Below are positions 7,699 to 15,891 of a DNA stretch of 64,000 nucleotides, piece by piece. The stretch is from an uncultured Collinsella sp. GTDB taxonomy: Bacteria; Actinomycetota; Coriobacteriia; Coriobacteriales; Coriobacteriaceae. Both the position numbers and the translations under genes were made by a program. Position 1 is the stretch's first letter, and every line of letters starts with the position of its first letter. Below the pieces are notes generated by a model that was not told the DNA's origin, made no database searches, and saw only the letters and a list, made by a program, of their open reading frames with translations. The DNA lies in assembly GCA_934621885.1 (NCBI GenBank), contig CAKTUH010000004.1, positions 8,334 through 72,333 on the forward strand, in the 5' to 3' direction.

Positions 7699-9090
7699 TC
7701 AATTCCAAGACTGTTGATGCTCTTCGTAAGTCTTCGAGAAATACTCCTCGTCCTGCGTAATGTAGAAATACAGGTCATCGGAGTCGGTCGGCTCAAGCGT
7801 GGCCTTGAGCGCCTCGAGCGACGGAGAGCAGATGGGCGTGGGCGGCAGGCCCTCGTGCTTGTATGTGTTGTAGGGGCTATCGCTCTGCAGATCGTCGGCG
7901 GTAACCTCGCCACCGGTGACATACATCATGGTCGCATCGCTGTTGAGATAACGCAGGCCATCGAGCTTACCCGCCAGGCGGTTATAGAAAACCGAGGCAA
8001 CGTGTGCGCGCTGATCGGCGTTGAGGCCCTCACGCTCGACGATGGAGGCAAGGTTAACGATGTCGTAATCGGACATCTCCACACCGTAGCGCTCCTTGAT
8101 CTTGGCCTCGCAGCTGGCAAAGTCGAGCGACTTGTACTCGGTGTTGAACTGGTCGAGCATGGCACGAATCACGTCATCGGCAGACGGGTCCTTGCCAAGC
8201 GAATACGTCTTGGGAAACAGGAAGCCCTCAAGCGAATCATTTGCAGCGCCTTCGAGGAAGCCATAGTCCTTCACATAGTTGGAGGCCTTTGCCTGATTGA
8301 GGAAGTCCTCCTTGGAGATGCTGTCGTATGCCGCGGCCACGCGATCGGCAACCTGGTCGACCGTCAGGCCCTCAGGAATCGTCAGAGCATCGGAGCCCGC
8401 ATTGGGGCCTTCCATGAGCTGCTGGACGACCTTGGTCGCGTCCATGAGCGTGGTAAACGAGTAGGTGCCAGGCTTGAGCGACATGTCGGCGTTGAGCTTT
8501 TTGACCGCCGCGTAATACTCCTTGGGATTCTCGACGATATGGTTCTCGGAAAGGATCGAGGCGATGGTATCGCCCGATGCACCCTCGGGAATCGTGATCG
8601 TGACCTGCTGGCCGGCAGCAACCTTCGTATCCTCACCGGCAAAGAAGCCCTTGACGGCTGGCACGACAAAGAAGGCAATCGCAGCAAGCGCGAGCACGGC
8701 TACCACGGCGCCGATAATCATGGGCACCGGGGAGCTCTTCTTTTTGGTACCACGGCGAGTGTGCGTGTTATAGCTCGAGCGCGTGGCCGGAGCTACACCA
8801 TGAGTGCCATGAGAACGATGTGCGTGCGTGTGCGACTGAGGGGCCTGCGCGCGCTGCATCGGGGCTTGCTGCTTAAAGCGAGCGCCGCCAGCGGGCTGCG
8901 CGGGACGAGCGGCGGACTGTTGAGCTGCACGCTGGGTAGGCTGGACCGCGCGCGAGGAGGGCTGCGCCGGACGCGCAACAGGCTGAGCCGCACGTTGCGT
9001 CGGCTGCACCGGACGCTGACCGGGCTGTGCGGAGCGCGGCGCGGGCTGACCCTGGCGATTCGGCTGGCGCGGATCGGAAGCGCTAGACAT
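7699..9090 (-). CDS. mltG: Endolytic murein transglycosylase MltG
   Basis: Membrane-anchored lytic transglycosylase (YceG-like) that cuts nascent glycan strands and so limits their length. The 463-residue protein has a long cytoplasmic N-terminus (about residues 1-120) of degenerate AQPxQRA-type repeats rich in Pro, Gln, Ala and Arg, then a His-rich stretch, a single membrane helix (MIIGAVVAVLALAAIAFF, about residues 125-145), a LysM-like segment, and the YceG catalytic domain with LASIVEREG and EGLPPTPICSPS. The start lies inside the ruvX end with GAGGAGGT 5 bases upstream. The ruvX-mltG pairing is widely conserved. Confidence 0.93.
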   Translation of the reverse strand: MSSASDPRQPNRQGQPAPRSAQPGQRPVQPTQRAAQPVARPAQPSSRAVQPTQRAAQQSAARPAQPAGGARFKQQAPMQRAQAPQSHTHAHRSHGTHGVAPATRSSYNTHTRRGTKKKSSPVPMIIGAVVAVLALAAIAFFVVPAVKGFFAGEDTKVAAGQQVTITIPEGASGDTIASILSENHIVENPKEYYAAVKKLNADMSLKPGTYSFTTLMDATKVVQQLMEGPNAGSDALTIPEGLTVDQVADRVAAAYDSISKEDFLNQAKASNYVKDYGFLEGAANDSLEGFLFPKTYSLGKDPSADDVIRAMLDQFNTEYKSLDFASCEAKIKERYGVEMSDYDIVNLASIVEREGLNADQRAHVASVFYNRLAGKLDGLRYLNSDATMMYVTGGEVTADDLQSDSPYNTYKHEGLPPTPICSPSLEALKATLEPTDSDDLYFYITQDEEYFSKTYEEHQQSWN

Positions 9091-9511
9091 GCTGGACCTC
9101 CTCGTTCTTGCGATCGAGCCACGTCTGCAAAAACAGGCTGGCAGCGATCATGTCAATCTTGCCCCTCATCTGCTTTTCGTTGAGTCCCTGCTCGCGCAGG
9201 ATGCGCTTGGCCTCTTGCGATGACAGACGCTCGTCCTCAAACTCCAGCGGAAGATCGAGCTCGTCGGCAATCTTTTGGGCCACGGCGGCGACGCGCTCGG
9301 CCTGAGGGCCGGGCTCGCCGGCCATGGTCAGGGGACGTCCGCTTACCAGAATGTCGGGCTCATAGTCCTCGACCAGGTAGCGAAACGTCTTAGCCATACC
9401 AGTGACCTCGGCAGCCGGGAGCACCTTGACGGGCATCGCCATCTTGCCATCACGGCTCGAGACGGCAATGCCAATCCTGGTCTCCCCAATGTCCAGTGCG
9501 AGCGCGACCAC
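9083..9511 (-). CDS. ruvX: Putative pre-16S rRNA nuclease / Holliday junction resolvase YqgF
   Basis: RNase-H-fold nuclease of the YqgF family, which trims the 5' end of 16S rRNA in E. coli. The 142-residue protein has the first acidic motif ALALDIGETRIGIA at its N-terminus, DILVSGRPLTMAGE in the middle, and FEDERLSSQEA with a closing DMIAASLFLQTWLD. The start is GTG at 9511, 17 bases after the alaS stop, and the end overlaps mltG. The alaS-ruvX-mltG order is the classical Gram-positive arrangement. Confidence 0.93.
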   Translation of the reverse strand: MVALALDIGETRIGIAVSSRDGKMAMPVKVLPAAEVTGMAKTFRYLVEDYEPDILVSGRPLTMAGEPGPQAERVAAVAQKIADELDLPLEFEDERLSSQEAKRILREQGLNEKQMRGKIDMIAASLFLQTWLDRKNEEVQHV

Positions 9512-9528
9512 AGCGACTACTTAGGTTC

Positions 9529-12186
9529 TTAGGCGCCGAGCGCGGTCTTGGCGGCCGCGAGGGCATCGGCGATACCGGCGGCGTTCTTGCCACCGGCCTG
9601 GGCCATGTTGGGACGACCGCCACCGCGACCGTCGACCAGGCCCGCGATCTGCTTGATCACGTTACCGGCGTGGAAACCGGCCTTGACGGCGTCATCGGAA
9701 CCGGCGGCGAGCAGGGCCGGGGTGCCCTTCTCGGTCACGCTGGCGACGACGCAGGCGACGGGGCCGGCAACCTTCTGGTGCACGGTATCCCACACGTTGC
9801 GCAGGTCAGCTGCCTCGAGGCCCTGGAGCTCAGCGACAACGAGCTTGTAGCCGTCGAGCTCGACAGCGGCGTCGATGGCGCCGGAGATGGCATCGGAGGA
9901 GCCACCGGTGAGCGCCTTCTTGAGCTTGTTGGAAGTCTCGCGCAGCTCGGCCTGCAGGTTCTCAACGCGGGCGGGAACCTCGTCGACGCGGCACTTGAGC
10001 GCGGCGGCAGCGGCGTCAACGAGCGCCAGGCGGTCGGCCATGTAGTCGAGCGCGCCCTTGGAGGTCACGGCCTCGATACGGCGGACGTTCGAGCCCGTGG
10101 AAGACTCGGAAATGATCTTGAACAGGCCGATCTCGGCAGTGTTGGCGGCATGCGTACCACCGCAGAGCTCGCGGGAGAACGGATGATCCTCGGCGCCCAC
10201 GGAGACGACGCGCACGACGTCCCCGTACTTCTCGCCAAACAGGGCGACAGCGCCGGCAGCCTTGGCCTCGTCGATGCCCATGACGCGGGTCACGACCGGC
10301 TTGGAAGCGAAGATCTGTTGGTTGACCAGGTCCTCGACAGCCTTGAGCTGCTCGGAAGACAGGGCCTCGAAGTGCGTGAAGTCAAAGCGCAGGTGCTCGG
10401 GCGTCACCAGCGAGCCGGCCTGGGAGACATGCTCGCCCAGGACCTGCTTAAGGGCGGCGTCGAGCAGGTGCGTAGCGGTGTGGTTGCGGCGCAGGAAGCC
10501 ACGGCGCTCGGCGTCGAGCGCGGCGGTCACGGCAGCACCGACGGTCAGTGTGCCCTCGGCAACGTGAGCGACATGCGCATACAGGCCGTTGTGGTTCTTG
10601 GTGTCGGAAACGGTCAGCACAACGCCCTCGGCGGAAAGCTCGCCGGCGTCGCCCTGCTGGCCACCCATCTCGGCATAGAACGGGGTGCGATCGAGCACGA
10701 CCTCGACGTCCTCGCCGGCGGCAGCGGACTCGACGGACTCGCCGTTGCGCACGATGGCGACAACCTTGGCGCCCTCGATCACATCGTTGTCATAGCCGTC
10801 GAACTCGGTCGCGGCGACCTTATCGGAAAGCTCGACCCACACGTCGTTGAAGCTGCCCCAGGCATCGCCCTTGGCGTTGGCGCGGGCGCGAGCCTTCTGG
10901 TCCTCCATGCAGGCGGTGAAGCCGTCCATGTCGACGTCGTGACCAGCGGTGCCGGCGATCTCGACGGTCAGGTCGATGGGGAAACCAAAGGTGTCGTGCA
11001 GCTTAAAGGCAACATCGCCCGGAAGGACAGCGCCCTCGGAAAGCGCTGCCAGGGCCTCGTCCAGGTAGACGCGGCCGTTGTCGAGCGTCGTGGAGAAGCG
11101 CTCCTCCTCGGAGGCGACGATGCCCTTGACGAGCGCGACGTTCTTGAGCAGCTCGGGATAGGCCTCGCCCATCTGAGCGTTGACCTCATCGATGAACTTG
11201 GTCAGGAAGGCGCCCTCGATGCCCAGCAGGCGGCCGTGGAACACGGCGCGGCGGAGCAGGCGGCGCAGGACGTACTCGCGACCCTCGTTGCCGGGCAGGA
11301 TGCCGTCGGAAATCATGAAGTCGACGGCACGGGAGTGGTCGGCGATAATGCGCAGAGAGCGGCTGGCACCGGAGTAATCGTCAGCGACATAGGTCTTGCC
11401 GCTGATCTCCTCGCCCAGCTTGATAAGGTGCTGCATCAGATCGCCATCGTAGTTGGCGGTCTTGTGCTGCATGATAGCGGCCATGCGCTCCAGGCCCATG
11501 CCCGTATCGAGGTTGCGGTGCGGCAGCTCCGGCATGGAGCCGTCCTCCTGGCGGTCGTACTGAGTAAACACGAGGTTCCAGAACTCCAGGAAGCGGTCGC
11601 AGTCGCAACCGGGCTTGCAGTCGGGCTTGCCGCAGCCGACCTCCTCGCCCATGTCAAAGTAGATCTCGGAGCACGGACCGCAGGGGCCGGTGGGGCCAGC
11701 AGCCCAGAAGTTGTCATCCTCGCCCAGACGGGAGATGTGGTCCTCGGCAACGCCCAGGGAACGCCACACGTCGTGGGTCTCATCGTCCTCGGTAAAGACG
11801 GTGAAGTACAGGCGGTCGAGCGGCAGCTTGAACTCCTTGGTGATGAGCTCAAAAGCCCAGGCGCAGGCCTGCTGCTTGGAGACGCCGCCAAAGGAGAAGT
11901 CGCCGAGCATCTCGAAGAAGGACAGGTGACGGCCATCCTCGCCGATGCAGTCGATATCGTTGGTGCGGACGCACTTCTGGCAGGAGATCGCGCCGATCTC
12001 CTTCATGGTCTTCTTGCCCTGGTAGTACTCCTTAAACTGGTTCATGCCGGCGTTGGCAAGCAGCAGCGAAGGATCGTCGGGGACGAGGGACGAAGAAGGA
12101 TAGAGCTTAAGACCGCGCTCCTCAAAGAAGTTGAGGAACTTAGAGCGGATCTCGGCCGTAGTCATTGACGGGTAGTCAGCACTCAT
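9529..12186 (-). CDS. alaS: Alanyl-tRNA synthetase
   Basis: Charges tRNA-Ala and edits mischarged Ser and Gly. The 885-residue protein begins MSADYPSMTTAEIRSKFL at the ATG at 12186, with GAGGAGA 8 bases upstream; an in-frame start 30 codons earlier falls in the promoter and is rejected. The class II catalytic core covers about residues 1-250. The editing site motifs HTATH and CGGTH are both present. The C-terminal DHHA1 domain ends in GRGGGRPNMAQAGG. It heads the ruvX-mltG-yqeG-aro operon. Confidence 0.97.
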   Translation of the reverse strand: MSADYPSMTTAEIRSKFLNFFEERGLKLYPSSSLVPDDPSLLLANAGMNQFKEYYQGKKTMKEIGAISCQKCVRTNDIDCIGEDGRHLSFFEMLGDFSFGGVSKQQACAWAFELITKEFKLPLDRLYFTVFTEDDETHDVWRSLGVAEDHISRLGEDDNFWAAGPTGPCGPCSEIYFDMGEEVGCGKPDCKPGCDCDRFLEFWNLVFTQYDRQEDGSMPELPHRNLDTGMGLERMAAIMQHKTANYDGDLMQHLIKLGEEISGKTYVADDYSGASRSLRIIADHSRAVDFMISDGILPGNEGREYVLRRLLRRAVFHGRLLGIEGAFLTKFIDEVNAQMGEAYPELLKNVALVKGIVASEEERFSTTLDNGRVYLDEALAALSEGAVLPGDVAFKLHDTFGFPIDLTVEIAGTAGHDVDMDGFTACMEDQKARARANAKGDAWGSFNDVWVELSDKVAATEFDGYDNDVIEGAKVVAIVRNGESVESAAAGEDVEVVLDRTPFYAEMGGQQGDAGELSAEGVVLTVSDTKNHNGLYAHVAHVAEGTLTVGAAVTAALDAERRGFLRRNHTATHLLDAALKQVLGEHVSQAGSLVTPEHLRFDFTHFEALSSEQLKAVEDLVNQQIFASKPVVTRVMGIDEAKAAGAVALFGEKYGDVVRVVSVGAEDHPFSRELCGGTHAANTAEIGLFKIISESSTGSNVRRIEAVTSKGALDYMADRLALVDAAAAALKCRVDEVPARVENLQAELRETSNKLKKALTGGSSDAISGAIDAAVELDGYKLVVAELQGLEAADLRNVWDTVHQKVAGPVACVVASVTEKGTPALLAAGSDDAVKAGFHAGNVIKQIAGLVDGRGGGRPNMAQAGGKNAAGIADALAAAKTALGA

Positions 12187-12232
12187 AGAGGGAATCTCCT
12201 CGGTTTCACATCGAAACAGTTCAAACGTAACG

Positions 12233-12260
12233 ATATTACCATCCCACCGCGCCTGTGCAA
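12233..12260 (-). promoter_or_regulatory. alaS promoter
   Basis: On the minus strand TTGCAC (12255-12260) and TAATAT (12233-12238) are separated by 16 bases, and the alaS ATG lies about 47 bases beyond. The -35 box abuts the T-run of the terminator at 12259-12288, so one transcript ends where the next begins. No T-box element is visible. Confidence 0.65.
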
Positions 12261-12288
12261 AAAAGAGGGCCGCCAAACAGCGACCCTC
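12259..12288 (-). terminator. Rho-independent terminator upstream of alaS
   Basis: On the minus strand GAGGGTCGC and GCGGCCCTC (arms 12280-12288 and 12265-12273, one mismatch) form a stem with a 6-base loop followed by TTTTTT. The only minus-strand gene upstream is the AI-2E-family permease ending at 12628, so it probably ends that operon after running antisense through the small gene at 12382-12621. Confidence 0.7.
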
Positions 12289-12381
12289 CAGCGAAAGTGC
12301 ACGTTATTTAGGACAATCATATTCTTTGAAAAAAATGGCTGTTGTAGAATTACATATAAGCGTCACCGGAAGGAGCGATCG

Positions 12382-12621
12382 ATGAAAAGCAAACGATTTG
12401 TCCTGAATGCACTTCTGGTAGTAGCACTTTTAGTGCTTTTGGCTTTCACCTGCTGGTACGCAAACCAACCAGCATTTGGCTACGTATTGTATGCAGTAAT
12501 GTCCGGCGATAAGACTTATTACGCTCTACGCGCAATTGACATTCTCTATTTCTATGTAGCCGGCCCCTTATCAATCGCTTTGTTAGCGTTTCTTGTCATT
12601 TACAACATCAAGAAACGCTAA
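12382..12621 (+). CDS. Small two-helix membrane protein of unknown function
   Basis: A 79-residue protein I do not recognise. It has a basic N-terminus (MKSKRF), one hydrophobic helix at about residues 8-26 (NALLVVALLVLLAFTCW), a short loop, a second helix at about residues 52-75 (YFYVAGPLSIALLAFLVIY) and a basic end (NIKKR). This predicts both ends in the cytoplasm. A strong ribosome-binding site, GGAAGGAG, sits 6 bases before the ATG. The coding sequence is clearly AT-richer than its neighbours and its codons differ, suggesting acquisition. It is the only plus-strand gene in the first 25 kb, and its stop is 6 bases from the stop of the opposing permease gene. Confidence 0.7.
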   Translation: MKSKRFVLNALLVVALLVLLAFTCWYANQPAFGYVLYAVMSGDKTYYALRAIDILYFYVAGPLSIALLAFLVIYNIKKR

Positions 12622-12627
12622 CAGGAT

Positions 12628-14043
12628 CTATTTGGAATCCGAATCGTCCATGGAGCCGTCGATGCCGGTTTTGGTATCGTCGTCTGAGTTGGTATCGTCG
12701 TCCTTGGCGAAGGGGTTCTTGAAGAAACCCGTGGCGTCGGGCTGCAGGCCCGAGAGCTTAATCCAAGGATTATCGAGCTCGGGCTTGGGCATGGCCTGGG
12801 CCTCGGGAGCGGTCTCGTTGCCGATGAGCTCAGACTCATAGATGAAGGTATCGTCACCGAGTGCGTCGTAGGCGGCGACCGGGTTGCCCTCGGCATCGCG
12901 ATACGGCGTGCCCTTAAACACGGCGCCGTCGTAGGCCACGAGTTGGCGACCGGTCTCGTTCTCGAAGTAATACACGAAGATACCCTTGAGCGCTGCACAC
13001 AGCGGAATGGCAATGACCATGCCGATGGGACCCATGAGTGCCGAACCGATAACGAGGGCCGTCAGGCTCATGATGGGATGCACCTGCACCGAGCTCTGCA
13101 TGACCTTAGGCGAAATGACATTATCGGTGACGTTTTGGGCCACCATGGTCACGACAAGCGTCCACAACGCCAACATGGGGCTGAACATAAAGCCGAGCAC
13201 CGTGGCAATTGCCGCGCTCACCCAAGGACCGACGACCGGAACCAAGTGCATGATGCCGGTAAAAATGGCCATGAGCGCTGCATACGGATGACCGATGATC
13301 GTGAAGCCAATAAAGGCTAAAATGCCGCCGCAGATGGACGTCACGACCATGCCACGCATGTAGCCACCAACGGAGCGCGAAAGAATGGCGACCATAAAGC
13401 GATACGAGGTCTCCTTTTCCTGGCCGAGGATGGTGCAGACCTCGTGATGCATGCGGGGATAATCGCAGGCAAGCCAGTAGGCAAGCACCAGACCAAGGAA
13501 AATGACGAACAGCTGCGAGGCCGTGTTGGTAATGAGCGGGAACACGCCTCGACCAAGCTCGGCGGCAATCTGGGAAACATACTTCGATGCCACGGTAACG
13601 AGCGACGACAGATTATCGTCCAAGTACTCCTTGAGTGGCGTGTTGTTGAGCGTCTTCGCACGTGAGACCATCTCGTTGAGGTCGCCACCCGCAGCGCGCA
13701 GCTGCTCGGGCAGGCGGCTCAAGACCTCCATAATCTGACCAAACAGAATCGGCGACAGAACGCAAACGACACCGACGAGCACGGCAACGACCACGATGAG
13801 CGCGATGAGCGAACCAATGCCGCGATTCACGCCGTGATGCTCGAGCCAATTGGTAATCGGCGACATCACAAAGGCGATGATGGAACCGACGGCAAGAAAC
13901 TCAATAACCGGCGCCAAGATGCCCATGAGGTTGAAGATGACGGCAGCAATCACAATGCAGCCGACAACAGCCCAAATGCGCAGCGTCAGAAGGCGGGTAT
14001 CGCGCAACGCGCGGTCGGTTTGTTGTTGGGGGTGCTCACTCAT
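12628..14043 (-). CDS. AI-2E family transporter (PerM/YdiK-like permease)
   Basis: A 471-residue polytopic membrane protein of the AI-2E transporter family. Members include autoinducer-2 exporters and Na+/H+ antiporters, so the substrate cannot be inferred. An N-terminal helix pair (residues ~25-75), a soluble central segment, and C-terminal helices with family segments such as MHLVPVVGPWVSA and NVTDNVISPKVM (about residues 265-310) are visible. A hydrophilic acidic tail of ~110 residues (KDDDTNSDDDTK) follows the last helix. The ATG overlaps the sigma-factor stop (ATGA), so it is co-translated with a stress-type sigma factor. Confidence 0.88.
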   Translation of the reverse strand: MSEHPQQQTDRALRDTRLLTLRIWAVVGCIVIAAVIFNLMGILAPVIEFLAVGSIIAFVMSPITNWLEHHGVNRGIGSLIALIVVVAVLVGVVCVLSPILFGQIMEVLSRLPEQLRAAGGDLNEMVSRAKTLNNTPLKEYLDDNLSSLVTVASKYVSQIAAELGRGVFPLITNTASQLFVIFLGLVLAYWLACDYPRMHHEVCTILGQEKETSYRFMVAILSRSVGGYMRGMVVTSICGGILAFIGFTIIGHPYAALMAIFTGIMHLVPVVGPWVSAAIATVLGFMFSPMLALWTLVVTMVAQNVTDNVISPKVMQSSVQVHPIMSLTALVIGSALMGPIGMVIAIPLCAALKGIFVYYFENETGRQLVAYDGAVFKGTPYRDAEGNPVAAYDALGDDTFIYESELIGNETAPEAQAMPKPELDNPWIKLSGLQPDATGFFKNPFAKDDDTNSDDDTKTGIDGSMDDSDSK

Positions 14044-14831
14044 GAACGAACCATCACTCCGTCGGGGTCGATCTTATCTTGAATCTTCTTAAGCGTGCGG
14101 CGCAGCAGACGCGAGACCTGCACCTGCGAGATGCCCAGCTTCTTGGCAATCTCGATCTGAGTCATGCCCTTTACGAAGCGCAGCTCGATGACCTCGCGCT
14201 CACGCGGCGAGAAATCGCGGATGGCTTCCTCGATTACCAGGCGGTCATCGGTAAAGTCGAGCTCGTTGTCGTCGTCGGCGTAGCGATCGAGAATCGAAGG
14301 CGCATCATCGGAATCGGACGCACCGGGGGCCTCGATGGGCACCGAGGTGTAGGCCGAGGACGATTCCATGGCTTCGAGCACCTCGTCGACGGTCACGCCC
14401 AGGTAATCGGCGATTTCCTCAACCTTGGGCGAACGCTGGAGCTCGTTGGTGAGCTTGTCGGTGGCCTGGTTAACCTTGGCAGAGAGCTCCTGTAGACGAC
14501 GCGGCACGCGCACGCTCCAACCTTTGTCGCGGAAGTGGCGCTTAATCTCACCCAAGATGGTGGGCGTGGCAAACGTCGTGAACTCAAGTCCGCGTTCAGG
14601 GTCAAAGCGGTCGATAGCCTTGAGCAGGCCCAGATAGCCGACCTGCAAAAGGTCATCGAGCGGCTCGCCGCGGTTCTTAAATTTGTTGGCAAGAAACCTT
14701 ACCAGGTTCATATGGGACATGACGAGCTGCTCGCGGGCATCCGGATCACCGGTCTCCTTATAACGACGAAACAGCTCGCGGGTTTTCTCCTTGTCCCAAG
14801 CGGTCTTGCCGCTCCGGGAACGTTCGGTCAT
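14040..14831 (-). CDS. SigB/SigF-type RNA polymerase sigma factor
   Basis: A 263-residue group 3 sigma factor of the B/F/G type, which normally drives general-stress or sporulation regulons under anti-sigma control. Region 2 is seen in DDLLQVGYLGLLKAIDRFDPERG and FTTFATPTILGEIKRHFRD, region 3 in RSPKVEEIADYLG, and region 4 in FSPREREVIELRF with the helix-turn-helix TQIEIAKKLGISQVQVSRLL. It begins 1 base after the anti-sigma-like gene and overlaps the permease. Regulation by the upstream protein is inferred from the family and the context. Confidence 0.93.
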   Translation of the reverse strand: MTERSRSGKTAWDKEKTRELFRRYKETGDPDAREQLVMSHMNLVRFLANKFKNRGEPLDDLLQVGYLGLLKAIDRFDPERGLEFTTFATPTILGEIKRHFRDKGWSVRVPRRLQELSAKVNQATDKLTNELQRSPKVEEIADYLGVTVDEVLEAMESSSAYTSVPIEAPGASDSDDAPSILDRYADDDNELDFTDDRLVIEEAIRDFSPREREVIELRFVKGMTQIEIAKKLGISQVQVSRLLRRTLKKIQDKIDPDGVMVRS

Positions 14832-14832
14832 A

Positions 14833-15210
14833 TTAGATATCCGCCTTGAGGTCGAGGGAAAGCGTTAAGGGCGCTGTAGTCTTTTCGTAGGAGTCACACA
14901 CACTCGCCAAAATGAGCTCGGCATACACGGCAGCCTGGTCATCCTCATCGACAGTCGCCTGGTCCCCAAAGGTAAAGGTCATGCCCACATGCGATTCGTC
15001 GACATCGAATTTAATCGAGATATCGTCGGAATCAACAGCCGTGCAGCCAAAGATAAAGGCCTCCTCGGCAGCCATGCGGATATCCTCGATGCGATCGACG
15101 GACATAGAACACAGGGCGCCGACGTTGGCGGCCGTCATGCGCACCAAGCGCGCGAGACGCGGATCGCCGGCAACGCTCAGCGTGATGGGGCAGGTTGCTT
15201 CACTACTCAT
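14833..15210 (-). CDS. Anti-sigma factor-like protein (RsbW/SpoIIAB family, divergent)
   Basis: A 125-residue protein that by size, position before a SigB/F-type gene and the segment RMAAEEAFIFGC resembles the GHKL ATPase anti-sigma factors. The N-box asparagine (usually EAxxNA) and an obvious DxGxG G1 box are missing, so kinase activity is doubtful. The start is ATG at 15210; an upstream in-frame start would add a 38-residue Arg/Pro-rich extension lying inside the preceding gene. It overlaps the DUF948 gene by 8 bases. No anti-anti-sigma (RsbV) or phosphatase gene is seen nearby. Confidence 0.65.
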   Translation of the reverse strand: MSSEATCPITLSVAGDPRLARLVRMTAANVGALCSMSVDRIEDIRMAAEEAFIFGCTAVDSDDISIKFDVDESHVGMTFTFGDQATVDEDDQAAVYAELILASVCDSYEKTTAPLTLSLDLKADI

Positions 15211-15796
15211 CGCAGGACTCCTCGGAGGTCTCGGCGGGCGTATAGGTGTAATACTGAGCAGGCTTAGCAGCGGGCATCTGAGCCGCATCCGTACCATCGG
15301 TGGCCTCGTCCTCAGCCTTGCCAATCAGAACGCGCTCGGTAGGCTGCTCGGCCTCAGCGGCGGCAGCGGCGAGCTTGCGATCGGCGTCAGCTGCAGGAGC
15401 CTTCACCTTATTGAAGAGCTTCTGCACGGCGCCAGCAGCAGAATCAGTCACGCTCGATACAGCATTGCTGGCCTCAGCCACGCTGCCCGTAACCTCGGAG
15501 ATGTCGCGAACTACCGCCTCAACCTCAACGAGGTTAGACGTCAGGGCGTCAACGGCAGTCTTGCTCGACTTGAGGAGCGGCTCAACCTGTGCCAGCGCGG
15601 GGGTGAGCTCATCGACAGCCCCATCGAGCTTTGCCACCACGGGCTGTGCCTCGGCGAGCGTGTTGTTAAGGTCACTCACCGTCTTGTCGAGCGAATCAAC
15701 GACGGTGCGGGTCTTGCGCAGGGTAAGCGCGAGCTCGACAACAGCCCACACGCCGGCAATGGCGAGCACCAGCAGGGCGATTTGAATGGGACTCAT
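15203..15796 (-). CDS. DUF948 domain membrane-anchored coiled-coil protein
   Basis: A 197-residue protein with a single N-terminal membrane helix (IQIALLVLAIAGVWAVVELAL, residues ~4-24), then a long amphipathic helix with heptads (VVDSLDKTVSDLNNTLAEAQ and similar to about residue 120). This is the pattern of DUF948, methyl-accepting-chemotaxis-like but without a signalling domain. The C-terminal 60 residues are Ala/Glu rich and probably disordered. The ATG at 15796 has GGGAGG 5 bases upstream. It is the first gene of the sigma operon, so it may couple the envelope to the sigma factor; that is inference. Confidence 0.8.
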   Translation of the reverse strand: MSPIQIALLVLAIAGVWAVVELALTLRKTRTVVDSLDKTVSDLNNTLAEAQPVVAKLDGAVDELTPALAQVEPLLKSSKTAVDALTSNLVEVEAVVRDISEVTGSVAEASNAVSSVTDSAAGAVQKLFNKVKAPAADADRKLAAAAAEAEQPTERVLIGKAEDEATDGTDAAQMPAAKPAQYYTYTPAETSEESCDE

Positions 15797-15891
15797 ACAA
15801 GCCTCCCGGAAAAATCGAAATACAGACGCTGTCCATGGTACCCCAAAGAAGGGCAAAGATACCCAAAGGGAATGTGCAAGGTGCCAATGAC

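Noticed and set aside
9496..12168. 890-codon open frame on the plus strand
   Set aside because: It is the antisense of alaS. GC-rich codon use leaves long open mirror frames; the product has no domain and alaS on the other strand is unambiguous.
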